The notes beneath the pieces are model-generated. The model made no database searches. It had not been told where the DNA came from and saw only the letters and a list, made by a program, of their open reading frames with translations. This document shows, in pieces, positions 19,198 to 28,030 of a stretch of 64,000 bases of DNA (position 1 is its first letter; the number at the start of each line of letters is the position of its first letter). Source of the DNA: Phycisphaerae bacterium. Its GTDB lineage: Bacteria; Planctomycetota; Phycisphaerae; Sedimentisphaerales; Anaerobacaceae. The position numbers and the translations under genes were made by a program. The stretch spans positions 35,339 to 99,338 of the forward strand of contig JAAYBV010000063.1 in the NCBI GenBank assembly GCA_012744475.1, in the 5' to 3' direction.

Positions 19198-20352
19198 CTA
19201 CTTGATGAGGTTCTCAAGGAGGTACAGGCCGCTCTTGCCGGGAGCGACGACGTCGATATCGCCGTCGCCATCGATGTCGGCGGCAGCCGTGTTGATCCCG
19301 AAACCCACGCGGCCGCCCTCGTGCATGGTATGCCGCGTCCACTTGCCCGACGCGATGTCGAAGTCATAGTAGTAGACGCAGACGGGATCGTTGCCGCCCG
19401 GATCGTTGCCGTTGTGGGCGCGATGGCGTTTGCCGGTGACCAGCTCCAATCGACGGTCGTTGTCCAGATCCGCGAGCAGCTTGAAGTGCGGCTGAGACCA
19501 CGAATCGTCGATCAGGTGCTTGGCCCACGCCCGGTTGCCTTGTGCGTCCTTGTTCTGCTCCATCCAGAACAGGCCATAGTTGTGGCCCAGGCCCCAGATC
19601 AGGTCCGAGTCCCCATCCGCGTCCACATCGTGGACGAGAATCGGAATGCCGGCATAGCCCAGTTCGAACTCCGGACGCCACGTCCACGAGCCGTTGGGAT
19701 TCTGTTGGAGCCAGCCTTTCGGCGTCACGATGTCGCACAGACCATCGACGTTGACATCTCCGGCGCCAATGCCGTGCCCGGCCGCTTCCTGAGGCAGCAC
19801 GTGCTTGTCCCATCGCACACCCTGCGGGGCCGAGGCGTCGCGGCGGTACTCGTACCAGGCCGCAGCGCTCATAATGTTGGGCAAAATATCGAGCTGGCCG
19901 TCGCCGTTGATATCATAGGCCAGCGCGGTTTCCATATTGCCCGGCGTGTCCACCTGGTGCAGCGTCCACGGCCCGCCGGCCTGGCCCGGATTGCGGACCC
20001 AGTAGACCATCTTGTCGTGCCAGGCGGCCCCGGCGGTGTCCGTCCAGCCGTCGCCGTCCACGTCCATCGGCAGGTTGGCAAAGTCGTAATGGTACTCCCC
20101 TTCCTCCTTGATCTCGCGAACGAAGTGCTTCGTCCAGGTCGGCGCCTCGTACCAGTACCCGCCGCAGACGATGTCGAACTTGCCGTCCCGATTCACGTCG
20201 AGAATCCCCGCCGCCTCAAACCGCGAATCCGCGTTGAGCGTATGCAGCTTGAAGCCCTCTCCGACCTTGCCTTCCGCCGCCGCAGCGGATCCTGCCAACA
20301 GAGTGCCGATAGCCAGTCCCACGAAAACGTGGGGAATATGTCGAGTTCGCAT
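19198..20352 (-). CDS. Secreted FG-GAP/VCBS-repeat beta-propeller protein
   Basis: 384 residues from the ATG at 20352 (AAGGAG five bases upstream); the frame is open to 20478 but the signal peptide starts here (HVFVGLAIGTLLAGSAAAAEG). The mature protein is a series of FG-GAP/VCBS blades with calcium-loop motifs: DVNRDGKFDIV, DVDGDGWTD, DINGDGQLDIL, DVNVDGLCDIV, DVDADGDSDLI, DLDNDRRLELV, DIDGDGDIDVV. Seven motifs suggest a seven-bladed propeller with periplasmic or surface location. Such proteins often bind carbohydrate or accompany oxidoreductases. Middle gene of a three-gene unit with Gfo/Idh/MocA and GH4; no catalytic motif is seen. Confidence 0.88.
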   Translation of the reverse strand: MRTRHIPHVFVGLAIGTLLAGSAAAAEGKVGEGFKLHTLNADSRFEAAGILDVNRDGKFDIVCGGYWYEAPTWTKHFVREIKEEGEYHYDFANLPMDVDGDGWTDTAGAAWHDKMVYWVRNPGQAGGPWTLHQVDTPGNMETALAYDINGDGQLDILPNIMSAAAWYEYRRDASAPQGVRWDKHVLPQEAAGHGIGAGDVNVDGLCDIVTPKGWLQQNPNGSWTWRPEFELGYAGIPILVHDVDADGDSDLIWGLGHNYGLFWMEQNKDAQGNRAWAKHLIDDSWSQPHFKLLADLDNDRRLELVTGKRHRAHNGNDPGGNDPVCVYYYDFDIASGKWTRHTMHEGGRVGFGINTAAADIDGDGDIDVVAPGKSGLYLLENLIK

Positions 20353-20390
20353 GGGTACTCCTTCTTCAGAACGGTGTTTCCTTGTCGTTT

Positions 20391-21671
20391 TCATATGCTC
20401 CAGGGACTTCGCATCGCCCGCTGGAGCATCGAATCGGCCTGCCGGTCGTTGACGAATCTCTCGGCCGCCGGGTCCCACTGGAAAGGCCTTTCGAGCCAGT
20501 AGGCGATGTTGCCCAGGTGACAGACGCTGATCGAGCGGTAGCCGACGTCGGCATCGCAGGCCGGACGGTTCCGCGTCCGTACGCAGTCGAGGAAGTTGTC
20601 CGGGTGGTTCTTGCTCTCGTAGAGGTGCACGTCGTTGGCTTTCAGCGTCTGCCGGCGTAGCGAGTCAGGCTCGGTGATCAGTTGCTCGCGCGTCACCTCG
20701 ATCATGCCCTCGGTCCCCTCGAACCGCACGCCCGGCGTCGGCTGGCTGATGCCCTCGCGCGTCATCACCGTGCCGTTGGCGTAGCGATAGGTCAGGACCT
20801 TGAACTCGTTGCCGTCGGCCGGAATGATCTCGACCGGTCCTGACTCATCCATCCCCATCGCCCACTGCGCGATGTCGAACATGTGCTGGCCCCAGTTGGT
20901 CATCTCGCCGCCGGAGAAGTCCTTCCACCGCATCCAGCCCAGGATGTCGGGATGGAACGGATGCCACGGCGCCTGGCCCAGCCACCGGTCGTAGTCCAGC
21001 CAGTCCGGCGGCGAGCCCTGTGCGGCTAGGTGACACTCTTCGGGGGGGCCGCCCACGTTGACCTTGATGTGCTTGACGTGGCCGATGTAACCGCTGCGGA
21101 CCAGTTCGCACGCAAAACGGAATTCGTACCAGCTTCGCTGCTGCGTGCCGCTCTGGAAGATGCGTCCGTACCGCTTCATCGTGCGGCCCAGCTCGCGAGC
21201 CTCGTAGACCGTCAACGAAATCGGCTTCTCGCAGTAGATGTCCTTGCCGGCCTTGGCGGCGGCGATGGAAATCGGCGTGTGCCAGCGGTCGCCGGCGGCA
21301 CAGAGGATGATGTCGATGTCCTCGCGGGCCAGCAGGTCCTCGAAGTTGTGGTATGCGACGCAGTCGTTGTTGCCGTAGTAGGTGTCGATGATGCTCTTGG
21401 CGTTGTGGAGATTGTTGCGATTGACGTCACAGGCCGCGACGACCTGCACGCCGGGTTTGCTGAGGAATCCGCCGCCCTGGACCCAGATGCCGCCACCGAT
21501 GTGACGCGTGCCCTGCCCGCCGCAGCCGATAGCTCCCATCACCAGCCGCTCACTGGCCGGCGCCCGACCGCCGGCCCCAAGAGCCGACGACGTGATGACA
21601 TAGGGAACCGCAACAGCCGACGCCGTAGCTCGTAGAAAGGTCCTGCGTGTGATGCCTTTTTGATATGCCAT
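20391..21671 (-). CDS. Tat-exported Gfo/Idh/MocA family oxidoreductase
   Basis: 426 residues from the ATG at 21671 (GGGAGG four bases upstream). The N-terminus has a Tat signal (TRRTFLRATASAVAVPYVI) ending near residue 32. The Rossmann motif MGAIGCGGQGTRH binds NAD(P), and EKPISLTVYEA (about 145) carries the family EKP with its catalytic-region lysine. The C-terminal alpha/beta domain is complete (GGEMTNWGQHMFDIAQW with the usual HxxD-type site). The substrate is probably a sugar or polyol outside the cytoplasm; how NAD(P) is supplied there is unknown, though tightly bound cofactor exported by Tat is the known solution in glucose-fructose oxidoreductase. First gene of the unit with FG-GAP and GH4 genes. 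Confidence 0.92.
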   Translation of the reverse strand: MAYQKGITRRTFLRATASAVAVPYVITSSALGAGGRAPASERLVMGAIGCGGQGTRHIGGGIWVQGGGFLSKPGVQVVAACDVNRNNLHNAKSIIDTYYGNNDCVAYHNFEDLLAREDIDIILCAAGDRWHTPISIAAAKAGKDIYCEKPISLTVYEARELGRTMKRYGRIFQSGTQQRSWYEFRFACELVRSGYIGHVKHIKVNVGGPPEECHLAAQGSPPDWLDYDRWLGQAPWHPFHPDILGWMRWKDFSGGEMTNWGQHMFDIAQWAMGMDESGPVEIIPADGNEFKVLTYRYANGTVMTREGISQPTPGVRFEGTEGMIEVTREQLITEPDSLRRQTLKANDVHLYESKNHPDNFLDCVRTRNRPACDADVGYRSISVCHLGNIAYWLERPFQWDPAAERFVNDRQADSMLQRAMRSPWSI

Positions 21672-21875
21672 GCAACCTCCCATCCTTTTCATACGGTGCC
21701 GGACGGATATTCCCTGCCATCTTACTGGCAGCCGTCGCACGACGCAATAGCCTGATCGACCCCACTCCCCTGCCGAGGGGCAACCGAAAAGACGCGACTT
21801 GACAGCGATTCAGTGGTACAATGGCTGGTCAGTTGAGCTGTGACGATGGACCGCACGTTTTGGGAGGTTGAGTCG

Positions 21876-24359
21876 ATGGCATCGCATGCCCCACACCGCT
21901 GCCGCTTTGATAGTCGTAAAGACCGCAGATATTGTCCCAGGAGGGGCAGGCCGATCGAGCCCCATGCCCCACGTCCGTGGATGCTCTGGCTGCTACCGAT
22001 CACCGGGCTGCTGGCGCTGGCCTGGTTCCTCGTCCGCGTGGTGCCCAAGCCCTCGCGAGCGATGTATCCCTGCCAGCGGGTGGCGATGCCACTGGCGTCC
22101 GGCTTCGTCGCTTGGCTGCTCGGCATTGCGGCCTCCGTAGCAGCCCTGCGCAAGGCCAGGTCGAGTCTGCACGGCAGGCGATACACCTTGGCGCTGGCCG
22201 CCATAGGCATCAGCGTCGCGGCGATCTGGGTGACACTGAGCATCACCGCCGAGAGAACCCTGCTGGCCGAGCCCCAGCCGGCCAATGAGCCCATCGGCGT
22301 CGCCCGAGGGATTCACCCCGGGCGGGTCGTCTGGGTGCACGATCCCGACGCCACCGACTGGAAAGGACCGGGCGATGGTCATCTCTGGCAACCCGAGCAC
22401 ACGAATCAGGCGGCCGTCGACGAAATGATGTCCCAGGCCCTTCGCAATCTGACGGGTGAGACCTCCGACAAGGCGGCGTGGGACGCGCTGTTCCGTTATC
22501 ACAACGAGACCCGGGGCAAGGGCGATGTCGGTTACCAGCCGGGCCAGAGGATCACGGTCAAAGTCAACTTCGTCGGCTTCATCCGCACCACCGACGCTGT
22601 GAATCCCCAGACCTACGCGCTGCGAAGCTGGGTGGACTACATGAACACGTCGCCCCAGATGATCGCCTCGCTGCTGCGGCAACTGACGGAAACCGTCGGC
22701 GTCAGGCAATCGGACATCGCGGTCGGTGACACCCTCGCCTACTTCGCCAAAGAGTACTACGATATGCTGCACAGGCAGTTCCCGCTTGTCACGTACCTTG
22801 ACTGTCACGGCGGTCCCGGCCGGACGAAGACCGGGCCGTCTTCGGTCCCTCTGCATTGGAGCTGCAATCCCGAAGGCTGCGCACAGGACTATGTGCCGCA
22901 GGCGTACGCCGAGGCCGACTACCTCATCAATCTGGCCAATCTCAAGGCCCACCCCAGCGCCGGCGTCACGCTCTGCGCCAAGAACCACTATGGCTCGCTG
23001 ATCCGCCTGCCTTACGAAAAGGCCTACTACGACATGCACACGAGCTTCGACCGGGCCACCGGCCGTTACCGGAACCTCGTGGACCTGATGAGGCACAGCG
23101 AACTCGGCGGCAAGACCGTTCTCTATCTCATCGACGGCCTCTACGGCGGCATCCACTACGTCGAGCAGGTGCCGCGACGCTTCCAGTCGGCGCCGTTCAA
23201 CAACGACTGGACCAGTAGCCTGTTCGCCAGCCAGGACCCCGTCGCCATCGACTCCGTGGGCCTCGATTTCCTTCAGGCGGAGGCCAACGCCCAGAAGTAC
23301 TCCTGCATGCCGGGCACCGACGACTACCTGCATGAGGCGGCGCTAATCGACAGCCCGCCTTCCGGCACGTTCTACGATCCCGACCACGCCGGCAACGTCG
23401 TGCGGCCGGCCAGCCTGGGCGTCCACGAGCATTGGAACGACGCGCGAGAGAAGAAGTACTCACGCAACCTGGGCCGGCCCGATGGGATCGAACTGGTCGC
23501 CGTCATGAAAGACAGCAACAAGGCAAAGGCCAGCGATGTCACCGCCCCCGGCGCCAAGGTCAAATTGCTGGCCGACGGCTTCCAGTTCACCGAAGGCCCC
23601 GCTCCCGACCGCAAGGGCAACGTCTTCTTCACCGACCAGCCCAACGACCGCATCCTCAAGTGGTCCGTCGACGGCAAGCTGACGGACTTCATGAAGCCCT
23701 GCGGCCGGTCCAACGGCCTGTTCTTCGACAAAGACGGCAACCTCTGGGCCTGCGCCGACATGGACAACGAGCTGTGGATGATCGATCCACAGGGCAAGGT
23801 CACCATCTTTGTCCGCGATTTCGACGACAAGCTGCTCAACGGGCCCAATGACCTGTGGATCGACCCCCAAGGCGGCATCTACTTCACCGACCCGCTCTAT
23901 AGGCGGCCCTATTGGAAGCGCGACCCCGCCATGCAGCAGGACGGCCAGCATGTCTACTACGTCACGCCGGACCGCAAGAGCATCGTCCGCGTCGCCAGCG
24001 ACCTCGTGCAGCCCAACGGCATCATCGGCACCCCCGACGGCAAGCTGCTCTACGTCGCCGACATCGGAGACCGCAAGACGTACCGATACGCGATCAACGC
24101 CGATGGCTCGCTCGCGGACAAGAAGCTCTTCTGCTCGATGGGCTCCGACGGCATGACGATCGACACCGAGGGCAACATCTACCTGACCGGACGAGGCGTC
24201 ACGGTGTTCAATCCCGACGGCGAGAAGGTCGAGCAGATCGACGTCAACAAGGGTTGGACCGCCAACGTCTGCTTCGGCGGCCCGGACCGGCGGACCCTTT
24301 TCATCACCGCCTCGGATTCACTGTTTTGCATCGAGATGCGCGCCACAGGCGCCTATTGA
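21876..24359 (+). CDS. Membrane-anchored DUF362 domain fused to SMP-30/gluconolactonase domain
   Basis: 827 residues from the ATG at 21876 (GGGAGG eight bases upstream; ORF open to a GTG at 21840). Residues about 36-130 contain three hydrophobic segments (WMLWLLPITGLLALAWFLV; LASGFVAWLLGIAASVAAL; LALAAIGISVAAIWVTL). Residues about 145-540 match DUF362 (ITVKVNFVGF, ADYLINLANLKAHPSAGVT, KNHYGSLIR, QDPVAIDSVGLDFL). From about 550 an SMP-30/gluconolactonase propeller follows (LLADGFQFTEGPAPDRKGN, LNGPNDLWIDPQGGIYFTD). The same propeller occurs alone at 27110. The two domains are usually separate genes, so a fusion is unusual. A lactonase role outside the membrane is inferred; the DUF362 part has no proven function here. 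Confidence 0.88.
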   Translation: MASHAPHRCRFDSRKDRRYCPRRGRPIEPHAPRPWMLWLLPITGLLALAWFLVRVVPKPSRAMYPCQRVAMPLASGFVAWLLGIAASVAALRKARSSLHGRRYTLALAAIGISVAAIWVTLSITAERTLLAEPQPANEPIGVARGIHPGRVVWVHDPDATDWKGPGDGHLWQPEHTNQAAVDEMMSQALRNLTGETSDKAAWDALFRYHNETRGKGDVGYQPGQRITVKVNFVGFIRTTDAVNPQTYALRSWVDYMNTSPQMIASLLRQLTETVGVRQSDIAVGDTLAYFAKEYYDMLHRQFPLVTYLDCHGGPGRTKTGPSSVPLHWSCNPEGCAQDYVPQAYAEADYLINLANLKAHPSAGVTLCAKNHYGSLIRLPYEKAYYDMHTSFDRATGRYRNLVDLMRHSELGGKTVLYLIDGLYGGIHYVEQVPRRFQSAPFNNDWTSSLFASQDPVAIDSVGLDFLQAEANAQKYSCMPGTDDYLHEAALIDSPPSGTFYDPDHAGNVVRPASLGVHEHWNDAREKKYSRNLGRPDGIELVAVMKDSNKAKASDVTAPGAKVKLLADGFQFTEGPAPDRKGNVFFTDQPNDRILKWSVDGKLTDFMKPCGRSNGLFFDKDGNLWACADMDNELWMIDPQGKVTIFVRDFDDKLLNGPNDLWIDPQGGIYFTDPLYRRPYWKRDPAMQQDGQHVYYVTPDRKSIVRVASDLVQPNGIIGTPDGKLLYVADIGDRKTYRYAINADGSLADKKLFCSMGSDGMTIDTEGNIYLTGRGVTVFNPDGEKVEQIDVNKGWTANVCFGGPDRRTLFITASDSLFCIEMRATGAY

Positions 24360-24389
24360 CAACGGAACGGATGGGGAGATTGCAGCACC

Positions 24390-25403
24390 ATGAGAACACG
24401 AACGATCATAGCATTTGTGGCCCTGTTCAGTAGTATCGCCTCGGGGGCCGTAGCGCCCTTCGCCACCGAAGTCGTCGAAGTCAAGAAAATCTGGGACGAC
24501 GCCGCCCACAACGCCTTTACGGATTTGGTCTGGTTCGGCGAGCAGTTCTATTGCGCCTTTCGCGAAGGACGGGGCCACGTCTCCGCTGACGGCCGGATTC
24601 GCGTGTTGCGTTCGGCCGATGCGGACGCCTGGACTTCGGCGGCGCTGATCTCGTTCCAGGGCTATGACTTCCGCGATGCGCACCTGTCGATCACGCCGGA
24701 TGGCCGGCTCATGCTGATCGGCGGCGCAGCGCCGCGAAAGCAGGACGGCGAATCCGCGCCCACGGGCAGCTTCGTGTCGTTCTCGCAGGACGGCACGACC
24801 TGGACCGAGCCGGTGATCGTCAGCCAGCCGGGGCGCTGGCTGTGGCGCGTCACCTGGCACGAGGGCAAGGCTTATGGCGTGTCGTATACCGCCGGCGGCA
24901 ATGGCGGCCAGTACCTGTCGCTGCTGACCAGCACCGACGGGGTCAAGTACGAGCCGCTCGTCGAGAGGCTGTTCGACAAGGGCTATGCGAACGAGACGAC
25001 GCTGCGATTCGCCCCCGACGGCACGTGCTACGCGCTGGTCCGCCGCGACAACTCGGGCGACGCTCCCAGCAGCACGATGCTCGGAATCGCCTGCCCCGAC
25101 TACACGCAGTGGAAGTGGAACGACCTCGGGACCGAGTTCAACGCCTTCGGCGGGCCCGACCTGCTCCGGCTGCCCTCCGGCCTCTGGATCGCCGCCGGAC
25201 GCATGCACCAGGGCGGCGCCCACACCGCCTTGACTGTCCTCGACGTCGAGAACAAGACGATGGCCCGCCTGCTCGACCTGCCCAGCGGCGGCGACACCAG
25301 CTATCCCGGTCTGCTCTGGCGAAACGACCTGCTCTACGTCAGCTACTACTCCAGCCACCAGGGAAAAACCAGCATCTACCTCGCCAAAGTCCGATTCCCA
25401 TAG
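24390..25403 (+). CDS. Secreted sialidase-fold (BNR-like) protein
   Basis: 337 residues with signal peptide (MRTRTIIAFVALFSSIASGAVA). The sequence is a beta-propeller with Asp-box-like phrases (SADADAWTSAALI, SQDGTTWTEPVIV, STDGVKYEPLV) and an N-terminal CAFREGRGHVSADGRIRVL resembling the arginine-containing start of sialidases. An early FRDAHLSITPDGRLML adds a second blade. It falls in the sialidase/neuraminidase superfamily, but true sialidase activity is not implied; many planctomycete members are of unknown specificity. It begins 30 nt after the DUF362/SMP-30 gene and is likely co-transcribed. Confidence 0.85.
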   Translation: MRTRTIIAFVALFSSIASGAVAPFATEVVEVKKIWDDAAHNAFTDLVWFGEQFYCAFREGRGHVSADGRIRVLRSADADAWTSAALISFQGYDFRDAHLSITPDGRLMLIGGAAPRKQDGESAPTGSFVSFSQDGTTWTEPVIVSQPGRWLWRVTWHEGKAYGVSYTAGGNGGQYLSLLTSTDGVKYEPLVERLFDKGYANETTLRFAPDGTCYALVRRDNSGDAPSSTMLGIACPDYTQWKWNDLGTEFNAFGGPDLLRLPSGLWIAAGRMHQGGAHTALTVLDVENKTMARLLDLPSGGDTSYPGLLWRNDLLYVSYYSSHQGKTSIYLAKVRFP

Positions 25404-25455
25404 ACTCCGACCTGCGCGCAGAGATCCGCAGCTAATTCGCAACCTTCGAAGAGAA

Positions 25456-25812
25456 TCACACCGAGATCACGCCGCGTTTCTCATAGATGCTTCGGTCGCC
25501 GCGTTCGTAGACACTCCACAGATCGTCCTTGGGACCCGTGGAGAGATAGATTCTCTTGTGGACGCTGCATATGTAGCGAACACGGTCTTGCGTCAGATTG
25601 TTCCAACTCGCAATCGCTCTGGTCGAACGATATTCCTTCCCGGGCTCATTGGCCGTGTTCTTCACAAGCCACGTGTAGATACGATGCTTGTGGATTTCCT
25701 CAAGCATGCGCGAGTGGATGCAGCTCACCAGAGACACAGTGAGACCTGCAATTGCCCCACCAGCTCCTCCGATCACGACCCCGTTCCAGATTTCTTTCGC
25801 TGACATGTCCAT
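25456..25812 (-). CDS. Small membrane-anchored protein, possible winged-helix C-terminus
   Basis: 118 residues. One hydrophobic helix lies near the start (GVVIGGAGGAIAGLTVSLVS). The C-terminal 75 residues (IYTWLVKNTANEPGKEYRST, then RAIASWNNLTQDRVRYICS) read like a small helix-turn-helix/winged-helix fold, judging by eye. Base composition is less GC-rich than in neighbouring genes, suggesting recent arrival. I do not recognise a named family. A coding gene is likely because the sequence looks protein-like and the frame is closed by normal start and stop. No promoter was identified. Confidence 0.55.
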   Translation of the reverse strand: MDMSAKEIWNGVVIGGAGGAIAGLTVSLVSCIHSRMLEEIHKHRIYTWLVKNTANEPGKEYRSTRAIASWNNLTQDRVRYICSVHKRIYLSTGPKDDLWSVYERGDRSIYEKRGVISV

Positions 25813-25941
25813 AGCGTTGTGTCCATTGTCTGTCTCTCTGGCTCTCGGACCGAGCCTGGCATCTCAAGGATTGCGCAGAATCCCCAAGTGCGCACCTCTG
25901 TCCGGCGACTGCAGCCCCTCTGAAGATGTTCGGCAGTAGGG

Positions 25942-26244
25942 TTAGACAACCACCCAGCCACTTGATACATCTGGCCAGAGCAAAGGTGTTGCCCCGTCGC
26001 TGTAGCGTTCGAGTATCGCCGACTCCAAGTAACGCATAGGGTTCCCCTCAAGAAACCTATCGGCTTCCTCTTTGGTGGGGCACTGGTTCTTGCGGACCAT
26101 CGCATGGTACGCGTGCGACCGTTTCGTTTGGGCCTCCTCCGCTACGAGCCAACAACCCCAGTAGTCGGCATCTCGCGGAACATCTGCGTTTTCGACTTTG
26201 ATGTCGAAACACACACCATCTGCGTTCCTGTAATGGATCGCCAT
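25942..26244 (-). CDS. Small hypothetical protein
   Basis: 100 residues from the ATG at 26244, with GGAGG nine bases upstream (a longer frame to 26262 exists). No signal peptide or membrane segment. The text is rich in Trp, Cys and acidic residues (DADYWGCWLVAEEAQTKRSH). Composition is lower in GC than flanking genes and matches the 25456-25812 gene, 129 nt away on the same strand, so the two may have come together. No recognised family; function unknown. Confidence 0.5.
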   Translation of the reverse strand: MAIHYRNADGVCFDIKVENADVPRDADYWGCWLVAEEAQTKRSHAYHAMVRKNQCPTKEEADRFLEGNPMRYLESAILERYSDGATPLLWPDVSSGWVVV

Positions 26245-27109
26245 GTCACTTTGCCTCCACAAACCTCTCCCGACTTCATCGGCGAAATACGCGTTTCTGC
26301 GTACTCAGCCATTGCTGTTATCCAAGGTGTCTGTCGTAATCGCTATTTCTTCTATCGGCGGATGCCGGACGGGGGATTAGCGATTTCCACAGTGGCGGAC
26401 CCGGTTTGAGGGCGGAATCTACGGCCTCGAAGAAATGGCGGGGTTTTTGCTTGACGGAGGCGGCAAATCGAGTATGATGTTCATAGAACTAATCTGAAAC
26501 AGGGCCGGAGGCTGGAGGTTGCCATGGACGCATTTACGCTCCGACGCTTCTGCACGAGTCGCCCCGACGGGACCAGATACGAGCAACGAGATACGCGCTT
26601 TGGAGGCCGGAGGCCCCAGGCTGGAGGGTTCCATGAACGCATCTGCGCTCCGACGCTTTTACGCATCTACGCGGGCCCCGCTCGCGCTGCGAGCGACGGG
26701 CAAAGCCTGCCCCGAGCGAAGCCGAGGGGAGGGACGAGCGACACGCCTGGCCCGCAGGGCAGGTGTGCGAAACAAAGCCAATTTCGGCGTTTTTGGGCTG
26801 AAAATGCGGGTCGCGGCGGGAAGGCAAAGCCAATCCTGCGGCCGCCGGCAGCCGGAAGTTGGAGCGTAGGTGCGTAGAAGCGTAGACGGGTGCGAGGGCA
26901 AGCCGAGTGTGCAAAACAAAGCCAATTTGCGAGGCGGGAGGCTAAAGGCCGGAGACTGGAGGCCGGAGGGTATCGTGGACGCATCTACGCGAGCGCCGCT
27001 CGCAAAACGAGATACGAGCGACGAGAAACGAGATACGTGCCTCGCCCGGCGAGCCTTGCTGGCGGGCGAGGCGAGAGGTAGACTCAATCAAAAACGAAAG
27101 GAGGCACCG
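26245..27109 (+). other. Long gene-free stretch upstream of the SMP-30 gene
   Basis: 865 nt without a credible gene. From 26509 it consists of the mosaic of short repeated modules described separately; before that, 26245-26508 holds lower-GC sequence with nothing recognised. Long open frames here on both strands (for example 26519-26869 and 26659-27087) are by-products of the repeat composition. Confidence 0.7.
26509..27045 (+). repeat. Mosaic array of degenerate short modules
   Basis: At least four module types recur, interleaved. Alpha: AGGCTGGAGG...CTCCGACGCTT at 26509-26551 and 26618-26661, with a partial copy from 26953. Beta: ACGAGATACG-type strings near 26573-26596 and 27006-27040. 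Gamma: GTGTGCRAAACAAAGCCAAT(TT) at 26763-26784 and 26907-26928 (21/22 identical), and a short form near 26820. Delta: ACGCATCTACGCGRGC(CC/GC)CGCTCGC at 26661-26685 and 26979-27003 (23/25 identical). Spacing is irregular, so it is not a CRISPR or simple tandem array. It ends about 65 nt upstream of an SMP-30 start. Confidence 0.8.
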
Positions 27110-28030
27110 ATGATGGCAAGGACACTGGCAATCGCGTTGGTGGTCGTCGCGGCGGGCGCGTGCGGCGCGCAGGACGTCGGCGTCGTCGCGCCGGGAGCAG
27201 AGGTGAAGAAGCTGGCGGGCGGCTTCCAGTTCACCGAAGGTCCGGCGGCGGACGCCAAGGGCGACGTCTACTTCACGGACATCCCGGACAACCGCATCCT
27301 CAAGTGGTCGGTCGAGGCCGGACAGCTCAGCACGTTCCGAGAGAACTCGAACGGCGCCAACGGCCTGTACTTCGACAAGGCGGGCAACCTGCTGGTGTGT
27401 GAAGGCAAAAGCGACGCCGGGCGTCTGGTGTCGATCGCGCCCGACGGGACGCTGACCGTGCTCGCCGACAAGTACGAGGGCAAGCCGTTCAACAGCCTCA
27501 ACGACCTGTGGATCGATCCGAAGGGCGGCGTGTACTTCAGTGACCCGCGCTACGGCAACCGCGACAACCTGCCGCAGGACGGCGAGCACGTGTACTACCT
27601 GACGCCGGACCGCGTCAAGGTGATCCGCGTCATCAGTGACATGGTCCGGCCCAACGGCCTGATCGGAACGCCCGACGGCAAGACGCTCTACGTCACCGAT
27701 CACGGCGCGGACAAGACCTTCGCCTATGCCGTCAACGACGACGGCACGCTCACGGACAAGAAGCTCTTCGCACCCGAAGGCTCCGACGGCATGACCATCG
27801 ACAGCCGGGGCAACGTCTACCTGACCAACCGCGTCGTCGCCATCTACGACCGCGACGGCAAGAGGATCGCCGAGATCAAGGTGCCCGAGGGCCCGTCCAA
27901 TGTCACGTTCGGCGGCCCCGGCCGAAGGACGCTGTTCATCACCGCACGCACGTCGCTTTACAGCATCGAGATGGCAATGCGAGGGGCCCGGACGCCCGTG
28001 ACGCCAACGAGGCGACTGCGACAGCGATAA
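27110..28030 (+). CDS. Secreted SMP-30/gluconolactonase family protein
   Basis: 306 residues from the ATG at 27110; AAAGGAGG lies seven bases upstream. The frame is open back to 26870 only through the repeat mosaic, so earlier starts are rejected. Signal peptide MMARTLAIALVVVAAGACGA. The propeller carries the SMP-30 phrases LAGGFQFTEGPAADAKGDVY, LNDLWIDPKGGVYFSDPRYG, VRPNGLIGTPDGKTLYVTDH and GSDGMTIDSRGNVYLTN, with the Glu and Asn/Asp residues that bind the divalent metal. It is close to the C-terminal domain of the fusion at 21876, so one probably arose from the other. Likely hydrolyses sugar lactones made by exported oxidoreductases. The 3' end overlaps a convergent gene by 92 nt. Confidence 0.9.
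   Translation: MMARTLAIALVVVAAGACGAQDVGVVAPGAEVKKLAGGFQFTEGPAADAKGDVYFTDIPDNRILKWSVEAGQLSTFRENSNGANGLYFDKAGNLLVCEGKSDAGRLVSIAPDGTLTVLADKYEGKPFNSLNDLWIDPKGGVYFSDPRYGNRDNLPQDGEHVYYLTPDRVKVIRVISDMVRPNGLIGTPDGKTLYVTDHGADKTFAYAVNDDGTLTDKKLFAPEGSDGMTIDSRGNVYLTNRVVAIYDRDGKRIAEIKVPEGPSNVTFGGPGRRTLFITARTSLYSIEMAMRGARTPVTPTRRLRQR

Noticed and set aside
21801..21828. Promoter TTGACA...TACAAT before the DUF362 fusion
   Set aside because: The spacer is only 12 bp, too short for sigma70.
26509..27045. CRISPR array
   Set aside because: Modules differ in type, spacing and identity; no regular repeat-spacer pattern and no cas genes.
26519..27087. Several open frames of 100-140 codons on both strands in the repeat mosaic
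   Set aside because: They are open because the repeats are GC-rich and lack stops; no signal, domain or ribosome site, and they change from copy to copy.
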